In this document: positions 35,661-46,262 of the stretch, in pieces
How positions within the stretch are numbered: the first letter of the stretch is position 1
Layout: every line of letters begins with the position of its first letter
Assembly: GCA_026545225.1 (NCBI GenBank)
Contig: CM048851.1
Coordinates: forward strand, 31,557,956-31,621,955
Direction of reading: 5' to 3'
Length of the DNA stretch: 64,000 bases
Source of the DNA: Cornus controversa
Lineage: Eukaryota; Streptophyta; Magnoliopsida; Cornales; Cornaceae
The notes under the pieces: model-generated
The model's input: the letters and a program-made list of their open reading frames with translations, nothing else
Told to the model about the DNA's origin: nothing
Database searches by the model: none
Translations under genes and position numbers: made by a program

Positions 35661-37375
35661 AAGAATAGAAAATATTATTCTTTTAATTTTCATGTGCATA
35701 ATTATTTTGCTAAGAATAGGGTTCATGTTATAAGTTATATAATCAAAATAAATCCAAAAATTGTCAAGCTAAGAAGAATTCAAATAAGAAGAACAATGTT
35801 TCTATTCTTCACAATAATTTTCTGATAGTTTGTATGTTAAAACAATTTGGATGAAAAAGGAAGATTTGGAGATTTATTCCTAATAAGTCATTGGGTGTAA
35901 AATTCCCTAACTGAGATTATTAGGATCTTTAAGTTCATAGATTGAGTTTATGTTCATTATGTGTGTTCCATTGGACCATATCTTGTATTATAGTGTAAGT
36001 TAGTTTTTTTGGGGATAATCGTGAGAATATGAAAATCATGTTTTTCTATAATATAATTTGAGTTCTTTATATTTCTTTTAAATTTACTATGATTTGTGAA
36101 TGCATGATTGAGACACTTAGTTTATCAATGAATGAAGTTTATTAATGCATGATTGGGACACTTAAAGGACTAGCAAAAGCTCGTTTGGAGGTAATTTGAT
36201 AAGTGCACAAAACTTGCTATTTTATTATCCAGAATAAGTTTTTAATTACTGTTTTATTTTATTCAAAAATTCTTATCTTTGCATTTTATGTTTTATAGGA
36301 GTTGATTTCCAGATTAGAAGAAAAAACAACAAAAAATGGTTGAAAATGATATATATAGCAAAAGATAAATATAAGAATAATTGTAAGAGTAATGGAATTT
36401 TGTACAATTTTCTTCACAAGAGGTCTCGAGTTCAAAACTTTGGAATTTTTTTTTTTTACACAAATTGAAGACATGGAGATCAAATATTAGATATTTAAAT
36501 TCTAATTTCGTATTTTGAAAATTTCTTTTTTAATTTTTTATTTTAAATTTTGTATTTAAATTTTTTTTCTTCATCTAAATCATTCTCATATACTCTATAA
36601 ATAGGGGGTCTTAGGGGTTGGTAAAGGAGTTAGAAAATTGTAGAAAAAATAGCGTATTCATTTTCTTTATTCAATGAAGAATAGTATTTTTATTTTTATA
36701 TGTTTCTCTTTTGTTGATATGTAAGCGTAAGCATCCTTCTCAAGAGAGTCATAAAGCCATTATGGCTGAAATATAAATAAGTTCTTTTATTTTCTTGTAT
36801 AATTTTTCCTTCCAAGAATATTCTTCTAGTCTGAGTTTTTATTTTCATAAATGAAAGAGAAGATTCTTCGTGTTTACCAAATAATGGTAATTCGAATAAT
36901 GCCTACCTCCATTTACCTAGCAAATGTGCAACAGATTAAGTAAAGAATGTTCTCTTATCTATAATCAAGTGTTTTTTTATGTCATATTTTTATACATCTT
37001 TTCAAGTTCTAATTGAATCGGTGAAGTGTATTGGTTGTTGGAGAAAAAATTAGATAAGAATATTAAAAACTTTATTTATATGGATCTGTGGTAATTGATT
37101 CTCTTTCCTTGAGATTTTTTCCATCATTTGATCAAAGAGTAGTAGTTTTTATTTTTAAAAAATCATAAATTTATTTTAAATATTCACTTTTCATCCGAAA
37201 AAATTGAGATTTTGAATTTGAGTTCATTACTGATTCTAACTTGATAGTGCTTCGACCTTGCTTATTAATATATAATTTTTAGTAAAGTGTTTGCATGTCT
37301 ATTATTTTTGTACGAAATGTAGAGAACCAACGACATCTATCCACTATCCTACACCCATCAGGTGGCGAAATGGAG
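35661..37375. other. Decayed retroelement interior (A), no gene seen
   Basis: AT-rich DNA with a TATAAATAGGGG stretch at about 36597 and nothing codable. May hold a further LTR-like promoter region, but I could not find paired ends. Unit B equivalent about 50075-51795. Confidence 0.35.
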
Positions 37376-37520
37376 GTAGTGGTGTGGTGGAGTAGGAAAG
37401 TGGCGATGTAGAGGTGGTGGTGGTGGAGGTAGCGTTAGCGGTGGTGGTAGACCCAGTGGTAGTGGTGGTGGTGGTGGTGGTAGGGCTGGTGTGGTGGTGG
37501 AAGTGATGGTGGAGGTGAAG
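37376..37520. repeat. GGT-rich simple repeat (A)
   Basis: Imperfect (GGT)n tract; translated on the minus strand it gives a threonine-rich false frame. Unit B copy at about 51795-51939. Confidence 0.85.
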
Positions 37521-37729
37521 GGTTTTTTGGTAATATAATATTTTTTTTTTTAATCTTACGAAAAATGGAATGCTCATTCCATAGGTTTAACTATGAAATG
37601 GGATTTCATTATAAGAAAATGACCATTCTCACCTTAAAATCCATACCAAACAAAAGAATGGTTGGAATGGGCATTCCATTCCATTCCATTCTCGTGTACC
37701 AAACATAACATAACTTAAAACGTCTAATC

Positions 37730-38275
37730 TTCAAGGTTTAAATGTCGAACACAATGACTGAAGGCATAACGCCTAAACATTAGGCAAATGACTTAAACGC
37801 TATAGATAAACTTAAACGTCTAATTTTCAAGGCTTAAACGCCGAACACATATAATGACTGAAGGGATAAACGCCTAACCAACAGTCGAAAAGCTTAAACA
37901 CCAAATATAAAAAGACGAAGACTTTAATGCCTAACGTCAAAAGGTGAAGGCTTAAATGTTGAACGTCAAAGAAAGACAAAGTCTTAAACGCCAAACATCA
38001 CAATAAGGTCAATAGCCTATAGAAAGACAAAGGCATAATCGCAGAACGTCACAATAAGGCCAAAAAGCCCACAAAATAGCTAAGACGCAAAAGTCGATCG
38101 CCAAAAAATAGGCTTTGATCCCAAAAAATGGATAAGGCTTTGAGTGTCGATTACTTACAAAGGAAGCTAAAGCATTAAGTGCCGATAAAAAAAGAATGTG
38201 TTAACAAGCCAAAGGGGGCTAATGGCAACAAGCCAAAGAGAGGCTGATCGCCGAACAAAAAAGAGAGGGGGTTGA
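37730..38275. repeat. AAACGCC minisatellite (A)
   Basis: About a dozen degenerate units of roughly 35-45 bp built on GGCTTAAACGCCGAACGTCA and AAAGACAAAGGC words. Non-coding. Unit B copy at about 52150-52695 with scattered substitutions. Confidence 0.75.
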
Positions 38276-38564
38276 ATGAGAAAAAAAAATGAACTAACGA
38301 CTACAGGGGTGACGAAAGGCGCTCGCTGACAAAATGGTAAGAAGAAGTCACATCAGAAAACTAATAAAGTGGGGAAAGCTGGCAAAAGATTCATCATCAT
38401 AGATTGGCTTGTAGTTGATGAAGGTCGGAAGCCAACAAGACTAACAACAAAATCACCAAAACTAAACAAGGTTTATAAAACTCAGAAGGAAGCAGATACA
38501 GAAATCAGCTTCAATGGATCTACATCATTGTTTTTCCAAAGTGGTTAAGCTAGCAAATAAATAA

Positions 38565-38600
<36 letters not shown>

Positions 38601-39177
38601 GCAACTGAAAATATTATTTTTCATTATTGTAATCAATTATGCAACTGAAGACTGGGAGCATGGACAATGTTCTTCACCAATGCAAGCATATGATCAGGCC
38701 ATCAATGACATAGACAAGGAGCTTGATCATCTGAAGAATGCACCAGTGATCTAGAAAAGGAATTTCATCATCTAAAGAAATCAAGTGGTTACGAATGCGC
38801 ATGGACTTCGTTGATCAAGTATGAGAGTCACGTAATCCAAGCAAGTTGGTGATGACACTTCGGTTTTGAAAAGATGACATCCGACTTTGAGAATTAGGGT
38901 TTCCAGAATGATGTTTCTAAATTTTCAAAGTTGGACCTGTCCAAACATTCCTGTACTATCGGAATCTCAAATTAGGATTTTGGACTCAGTAGACCGGTCC
39001 ATACATTCCCACAATCAGTGTTTCTAAGTTGAGGTCACTTGGACTGGTACATCCCCAGATCAGTTCATCTATGCTGACACTTGTTTATTGGATAAGTAGT
39101 GTCCTGTTTTGACTAAGATTGGTCCCTGTATTTTCCTTAAACATCCGGATTCATTTCTAATAGAATTTTAATTTTTT
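38276..39177. other. Unit A interior between minisatellite and LTR-like segment
   Basis: No gene seen. A (TA)n tract lies at 38570-38595. Frames around 38640-38800 ([24 protein letters not shown]) resemble retroelement gag words but are too broken to assign. Confidence 0.35.
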
Positions 39178-39915
39178 TTAAAGGAAATTCAGGACTTCAT
39201 CATCTATATAAACACTCTTATGTTTTGTTTTTTAATTATGCTTTCAAAAAATATTATTTTTAAAGAGAAAAAATTTTGAGTTATTTTTAGGATAGAAAAC
39301 TATTTTCTGATTTATATTTTAAGAGCATACACATATATACAGATTGAGTGATTAGGGTTATATCTCTCTCTCTGTTTGATCAATTATTCGAAGACTGCTT
39401 CAGAGATTGTTTATTGATCAAGTCACTGGTTTCGATTTGATTTCTACTCAACTGTTCGTTGGTTAGGAAGGAGAGGAATATTGCACAACAAAGGGGACAA
39501 AATAGTTACGGAGTATTCGTGTTTTTCCAGTTACCCTTTTATAAGAAGTGTGACGTAGTCAGAAGTCTATAGCAATTGCACGAGGAGTCGCAAAAGTAAG
39601 CCTAAGGCATTCTGTATCAAATTTTTGGCAGAGGTGGAATGTGTGTGAGTCTGGGACAAAATTTGTTGTACTTTGTTTTGAGATAGTGGATTTGGTTCTT
39701 TTCAAGGCAACGGCCTCACCCATGATTTTTTTCTCTTTTTGGATTTTTCACGTATATCGGGTGTTATCTCTGCTCTTTACTTTATTTATTTGGTTTATGT
39801 TTTTGGTTAATTTAAATTGCACTTAATATCAAATTAATCTAAAAAATTATGCAAACGAGTAAGTAAACCTAATCACCCCTTTAGGTTTTAAACAAGATTT
39901 TGCAACCACTTTTGC
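39178..39915 (+). mobile_element. LTR-like segment right of copia gag (A)
   Basis: Diverged direct repeat of 33968-34690 (same landmark words in the same order), presumed 3' LTR of the decayed copia element. Unit B copy at about 53606-54343. Confidence 0.6.
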
Positions 39916-40952
39916 AAAGCGCTACTCACACATTACAATTTAAACACTCCGTCTGTGTGCGCTGTCAAAAATATTGTCAGAAAAATCAACAATGATTTTC
40001 TCTCATAAATCTCTCCTTTTTTTCTGCTCCAAAAATATTTTTTTCTCTCTAACATTCAATGCATTGAAGAGATTCTTTAGGTTAAAGTATAAAGAGGTAT
40101 TTAAAAGGTTTAGAATCCTTAGTATACTTGAAAAGTAAGCTTAAAAATTTTAAATTTTTTTTAAAAGTTTGGATTAATATAGAAATTTTCGCACGTATCA
40201 GTGAAGTCAGACCGGTCCTAAATTCTGGGGATCAGTGACACTTTGCAAACATCTAGAAAACTGAAAGCCTTGAGAAAAATTAGACCGATCATAAAAATTA
40301 AAACTCCAGAAAGAAGTTAGACCGATCATAAAAATTAGGAACCGATGTGACTTTGAAAAAATCATATTTTCAGTTTACAACATATTTTCTAAGTCTTAAG
40401 CTCACGAAACTTCAAAATATAGTATCGTTACTCACATACCTGTATTACGTGATATCCTCATCGAATCAGTGGTATTGAAACACTTTTCGTTCAACTCCGA
40501 AGATCGAAACACAGGATCGAACAAAAATTACAACTCAATTAACAATTTTTGACACCTTGCTAATGTCCAATTAAATATTTCACACACATATCATTCTTTG
40601 TATAAGTACTTATTGAAGTAATTGTACCACATGTGTGCAGATTGCTTTAATCCGTACAAGGATCGCTATTTAATCAAGTAAATGTTACGTGATTTTGAGT
40701 TATTTGATTTAGACATTTTAAATCCTTTCGAGATATTTATTTATTTTTAAAAATATCACTATCTAACTATACATATAAATATGACTGCCAAACTAATTAG
40801 ATGCATATCCTTTTCATAGACGGCCAAACAAATTATGAATCGAAAGGATATCTCCTGTAGAACATTCTATGAGTTTTTTTTTTTAAAAAAATAATGTCTC
40901 CTTGCAGTCCATGTCAAGTCTTTGTTAGAAATCTTATCTGGACTAGAAGTCT
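39916..40952. other. Unit A interior, no gene seen
   Basis: AT-rich DNA with a short duplicated phrase, AGACCGATCATAAAAATTA, at about 40287 and 40319. Nothing classifiable. Unit B equivalent about 54344-55378. Confidence 0.35.
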
Positions 40953-40959
40953 AAATATT

Positions 40960-41520
40960 GGGTTAAATTCATAAAACCACCCTCTATTATCAAAAATTTT
41001 CGTAAAACCCTCCTATATTAAAAAAATCAATCAATTTGCTCCATTCCGTTAGTTTTTCATTGAAATTAACAGAGAAGCCGCACGTGCATCTCACGTGAGC
41101 TGTTAAGTGGTGTGTAAATAACTAAATTACTCTTGACACATCTATTGAAATTAAAACGACTAAAATACCCACATAGTAAGGGAGTTTTATGAGAATTTTT
41201 TATAGTAGAGGAGAGTTTTATGAGAATTTTTTTATAGTAGATGGGGTTTTATGATTTTAACTATATCAAGAAATCTTTCTCTACTCTCTAATTTTCTCAA
41301 ATTGCCCCTTCATCCGTCATTTACAAATAACTTTTTTTTTATGAATTTATTTTATTAAATAAATGAAGAAGATTTTGATAATTTCGTTATCAAATTGACA
41401 GAGTCGTTTAATTTTATCCTTATATGAGAGAAATTGATAGTAGATAAGAGTTTTTGAAAATTCAGACAATTTTATGAAAATATCTGATAATAGAAGGGAG
41501 GTTTTATGAATTTAATCCCC
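40960..41520. mobile_element. Foldback MITE with about 45-bp inverted ends (A)
   Basis: Begins GGGTTAAATTCATAAAACC and ends with the complement of nearly the same sequence (GGTTTTATGAATTTAATCCCC). AAATATT is repeated on both sides (40953-40959 and 41521-41527), a likely target duplication of 7 or more bp. The interior carries further TTTTATGAGAATTTTT repeats. Unit B copy at 55386-55947. Confidence 0.75.
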
Positions 41521-41766
41521 AAATATTTTACGTTTTTCTTTCACCGGAGGGCCTTGAATAATTCGGCTCCCACCCTCCACACATTTTTGCATTCACACTT
41601 AACAAACGCAATATACTGACACGCGACTAATGAGGTGGACCCCGTTCTCATAACCATTGCTGCATATTCAAAACTCCAAGGAAATTGGGACGACCGAACA
41701 CAATGGTTGACCAGCCATAGAGGAACACATTGGTTGACCAGCCTTGAAAACAACACAAAACACACA

Positions 41767-41802
41767 CAGCATAACAAAAGCTATGTCATTTCTGACCCGA
41801 TC
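41767..41802 (-). pseudogene. Relic of a dioxygenase 3' end at the A/B unit junction
   Basis: The minus strand reads DRVRNDIAF, against DRVRVDIAL at the end of the dioxygenase genes. It lies about 115 bp left of copy B's real stop codon, in a short tandem echo of the exon 4 end. The same relic stands left of copy C (56194-56229). Likely a leftover of an earlier duplication breakpoint. Confidence 0.6.
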
Positions 41803-41916
41803 AAAACACACACACTAACAAATGGGAAATATAACACAACCACACTGACATTTTGAATTGAGCACAACACACAACACACAACACAAACAGATGCGCGCGC
41901 GCCCGCGCACAGAGCA

Positions 41917-43750
41917 TCACAAAATTATGTCAACTCTGACCCGATCCAAGCAAGATTTACCATTGAGTTCATTGCTTTGCTGAATCTCTATGAAATCCCT
42001 ATATTTGATTCCACGGTATGCAGCTGGATGGGTTTCACTATCCACCAATCCCTCGACAGGGCTTACAATTCTCTCAAGTGGGGGTCCATGTCCTGTTCCT
42101 ATGGATATTCTGGTTGCTCTGTTGTTAACCACAGCTCGGTGTAACACGCTCTTGTATTTCCCATTGGTCAGTATCTGAAATATGAAAACAGAACATTGTT
42201 AGTGGCAAATTCTTAATTTGTTTATTCATTTTCCTAAAAAGAAAGAAAAAAAAAAAGACTGAATACACCATTCTTATTAGAGTCATGATATGGAGTCGAA
42301 TAGTTGAACAACTCCGACAGTTCATATCGGAGTTGTCCTACTGTCGGACTCAACTCTCGGAGTTGTCAGATTGTTAAAACTCTAAATCATTTTCCTTCTT
42401 ATTAAACAAGACTAAAGATGTTGATGTACCTCCATATGGTCTCCAGTGTTGACAAGAATAGAATTAGCAAGGGGTCTGATAGGAACCCATTTGTGATTGT
42501 GTAGCACTTGAAGGCCATTAAGTTCATTTTGTATGAGGAGGGTCAATAGGCCATGGTCCGAGTGAGGAGGCATCCCCATAGCCATCTCTGGCTGTGGACA
42601 GGGTGGGTAGAGATTAGCAACCAAAAGCTGTGAGCCAAATTCAAGCTCCATTTCTTTATTTATGTAGTTTTCTTCCAATCCCAAGCTTAAAGATATCCCT
42701 TTGAACAATTCGCCGGCAATGTCTCGGGCTCTTTTGCAGTATTCTTGTGAAATTTCACTGCAAGCATGAAACAGATCGGTGGGGATTCTTGGAAGGATCG
42801 AGCAGGTGATATATATTCATATAAAATAATAACACAAATTAGCTAATTATATGGTGTTATTTTCATCCCTGTGTTTGTTAATATTGTCATCTTTGCAACT
42901 ACGATGAGGCCAATATTCTCACGATGAAGTTCATGAAAAACTTAGGTAATGAAGGCCCAAAACAAACTATGAATTAAGGTGATTAATGACAGGGAAATAT
43001 ATATATATATATACATACCTGAAATTACTGGGCTTAAGAGGAGCATTGAAATTGGGATGAACATAAACCTTCAGATGATCCCTCCAAAACAATGTCTTAT
43101 CCACAGAAACATTGAAGCTTGTCCCATAGCTTATAGGATCAAACAATGCCTTCCCAGTGTACTCCGTCTTTTCCTCCTCGGATAGTTGAAAAAACCTTTG
43201 ACTAGCTTTCAACATCTCACTTATCAGATTCTCTGGCATGCCATGGTTGATTAACTGAGGAAAGAGGATGCACACTATCACACACACACAACCAATAATA
43301 AAAAGGAAACACTATTCATAGACTAAAATTTTAAAATTATTTAAACTCTTAATTAGAATATTAAATTTAGGAATTTAAATTCTATAATGAATATTGTAGT
43401 AGCTAATATACAACGTCCACAATCCGTAACATATATAGTAAGGGGCAGTGTCACAATAAGATTTTTCCGCATTTGATCAGCAAAGAAAAGATGCAAATCA
43501 TGCACCATAATGGTAGCGAGCTGATAAAAATTCTTACCATAAAGAATCCCCATTGTTGGCATGCATAGCCAATGTCTTGGATGACTTTGGCATGTTCATT
43601 TGGAGTTCCTGAGATTAAGAGAGAGAAGTCGATAATGGGGATTTCTTCTCCTTCTAAAAGCATGAAATCATTGTTATCCTGAGGCAATACAAACTTGGAT
43701 GGAATGGATGTGAGGCAACCTCTTTCTGCCAGTGCTTTCACACTCAACAT
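41917..43750 (-). CDS. 2-oxoglutarate/Fe(II)-dependent dioxygenase, copy B (mosaic)
   Basis: Same enzyme type as copy A. Exons (minus strand): 43538-43750, 43019-43254, 42430-42757, 41917-42174; 344 residues with all iron ligands (His215, Asp217, His271) and the 2-oxoglutarate pair Arg281/Ser283. Exons 3-4 and the 3' flank match copy C (Asn230, Ile250, Arg313, Ile343). The start of exon 1 and the promoter match copy A (Ala6, same leader microsatellite). A private change, Val34 to Gly (base 43650), lies just before the conserved IPIIDF strand. No stop or splice defect is seen, so the gene is predicted functional. Confidence 0.94.
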
Positions 43751-43762
43751 CTTGTATATGTT

Positions 43763-43812
<50 letters not shown>

Positions 43813-43848
43813 CTGAGGAGGGGTGAGTGAGATGGTATATGTTATTCT

Positions 43849-43857
43849 CTTATATAG
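43849..43857 (-). promoter_or_regulatory. TATA box of dioxygenase copy B
   Basis: CTATATAAG on the minus strand about 100 bp before the ATG, as in copy A. The upstream sequence lacks a 13-bp stretch (GCATTTTGTCACG) that A and C keep. Confidence 0.62.
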
Positions 43858-43859
43858 AA

Positions 43860-45130
43860 GAAGCATATATCTTGCGCGGTTCACAGTTGCTCAGAAAAGT
43901 GTGCATGGTTTTTACAACGATAGCCACATACTTGCAATAATGCGACGTTTAACTGATGTGGAAGAGACAGAGATTTGATTTAGCGATTAATGAACAGACT
44001 TTGGGGTGTGAAGTTTTAAATATATATACTTAAATTTTAAACACGTTTAAATATTGTGTTTGAGGGGTTTATGGCAATTTAATTATTGGCCACAGGTCGA
44101 CGACAAAGCAATTATCAACCGGTCAGAAAAACATAGTACTACTTTTTGTGGCCACATCCTCGCTCTGTCAGATCAAACTTGGTACTGTCCTTCGAGGGAG
44201 CTCAAAAGTGTATATAGTGCGGCTTGTGGTCCAGTACAAACGAGTGGCGTGAATTATATTGTGGTGTTGGATAGGTGTTGTGCACAGGACATGTGCCGGA
44301 TACATTATTAAGTGCATGATTTACAGTCGCGATCATGGCTGACGATGCCGACAAAAGCGGTGTAAGGGATTTGGATTAGTGTCAGCTGTAACGTAACTCA
44401 ATCAGTTCCTGCGGTCATACATTTTTTGTTTTTTTGTTTTTACCATGCAAAGTTTAAAATAATTTTTTTACAACATACTTCAATAAAAATGAATTTTTAG
44501 ATATTTTTCCTGAGGACTATTTAACACTCTTGTTAATCTATTCATGAATTCTAATTTGGTGTCGTTATTAAAAAGACTTAATAATTACACTTTTTTCTAA
44601 ATTAATAAAATAATAATAGGCTTAAGTATGAAATAAATGAAAATTCAAGTCGTATATAACATATGAGGATTAAAAAATATAGAACACATTGTCGAAAGAA
44701 TCGAGAAGATTATGAATCATAGCATATATAACATGTATATTACAAAAACGTAGATACAAAATGTGTTACCCCGGGGGGTTGGCCCGAGAGATGCCTCTCG
44801 CGACGGGGTGGTTATGGCATAAAAATGTTTTGCTAAGATATTTCTGATATTTTGTATGTTTGGAGTCGGCACCTAACATTGGATTGTGGTGTGTTAAGTC
44901 ACCCAAGGAGTTGGAGTGTTGATTGTTTTGACACATATAAGGTTAAAATGTAGGCCTTAATGTATTTGACTTTCATTTAGTCTTTATAAACCAAATTAAT
45001 ATATTCGGGGGTTTGATTATGCATGAAGAATGTGTTTGGCACTCCGCACGTCTGTACCGTGTACGATTATCATATTTTCCATGTTGCATTGGTGGGTTAA
45101 AATGTTTGTGAGTCTTGTTGGAATGTAGCA
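43860..45130. other. Upstream region of dioxygenase copy B
   Basis: No gene seen. Near-identical to 30083-31365 of unit A, including the repeat-like block with GGAGTCGGCACC. Confidence 0.5.
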
Positions 45131-45560
45131 TTTTTTTTTTTTTGAAATGGTTAAGCAAATATATTAAAGAGAAAAGGCATTTACATAAGGCCAAAAGGCA
45201 AACCAGTGGCTAAGCTCAAAGGAGCCGAAAGCCAAAAACAAAGAACACCAAATGGTAGACAACCCAAACAAAATGAAAATGAATAGCCATTGGTTATGGA
45301 ACGGAAAAATTGTTCCGTTACAAATGGATATTTAACGTCAATCCGGAGAGCAACCCATCAGCGGGGGAACAAAGCTTATGAAGGTAAGTTAAGATTGGAG
45401 TGATTCAGTCAGGTGGCCGTGATGGAGGACTGCAGCGCGACGGCGAAATATCCCATTCATGGAGGATACGCCTAGAGGCATAGCAATCCTTTAGAAACCC
45501 TAAATTTAGGGTGGAAGAGATGAGGTCAAGAATTCGATTTGTAACTATAGCATGAGAAGA
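45131..45560 (-). mobile_element. Poly(A)-tailed, 5'-truncated LINE-like retroposon (B)
   Basis: A poly-T tract at 45131-45143 marks the tail of a minus-strand insert of about 430 bp. AGCAT just left of the tail recurs as AGCATCTAGAA at about 45556-45566, and copy C has an apparently uninserted AGCATCTAAAG (61576). So A and B share an insertion that C lacks. In unit A most of the body was later deleted. Confidence 0.62.
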
Positions 45561-45764
45561 GCATCTAGAACTGAAAATTCGTGCATTTCTTTCTCCCCAA
45601 ACATGGTACGAGACTTAATTTGTAGGTCATGTTGCACGGTGACTTGGGAAAAAGAGTTCTTGACCATGAAAGAGTGACCTTTGAATCTTTAAGAGTTTCA
45701 AAAGTGATGTAATCGAAATTTGGGATGCCTACATATGCCAGTTGTGAAAAGCGTGGTGGGAATG

Positions 45765-46057
45765 AGGACTTTTACAAAAATCACATCTTAATGTTGAAAA
45801 TGATGACTTTTACTAAAGTCGCGTTTTGAGTTGAAAAGTGTGACTTTAATGAAAGCCACGTCTTAATTTCAAAAATGGTTACACTTACAAAAGTTCCATT
45901 TTGAGTTGAAAAGAGCAACTTTTACGAAAGTCACGTTCTGAGGTTGAAAATGGTGACTTTTACGAAAGTCATGTTCTGAATTCAAAAGAATGACTTATAC
46001 AAAAGTCACGTTTTGAGTTCAAAAGAATGAGTTTTACAAGAGACACGTCTTAATATG
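45765..46057. repeat. Hairpin-forming minisatellite, unit B
   Basis: About eight units of roughly 38 bp with GACTTTTACGAAAGTC cores; the fuller version of the array at 31512-31710. Confidence 0.85.
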
Positions 46058-46081
46058 GGATATATCTACACATATATCATT

Positions 46082-46262
46082 ATCATCATTATCCCTGCCT
46101 TAATCCCATATGACCGAGGTTGACCACATAAATTCTCTTTCTCCAATCTTTTTCTAAAACATGTCATTTCTCCTACTATGTTTAACTTTTTAAAGTCATT
46201 TTTCATAATTTCATCTCATATTATTTTTGGTCTTCCTCTCTGTCTCTTACTTTTTAATAAAA
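46082..46262 (-). pseudogene. LINE reverse-transcriptase C-terminal tail, remnant (B)
   Basis: Same broken GRPK-type tail as at 31730-31910; copied with the segmental duplication. Confidence 0.58.

Larger units (their letters stand above)
28026..41802. repeat. Segmental tandem duplication, unit A
   Basis: First of two nearly identical long units (partner 41803-56229), each starting just past the 3' end of a minus-strand dioxygenase gene and running through its promoter into about 12 kb of transposon-rich DNA. The offset is 13774-13793 within the gene, about 14350 after a deletion in A near 31.5 kb, and about 14428 at the right end. Confidence 0.93.

Noticed and set aside
37344-37577. Threonine-rich 77-residue frame (also 51763-51996)
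   Set aside because: Translation of a GGT microsatellite on the minus strand.
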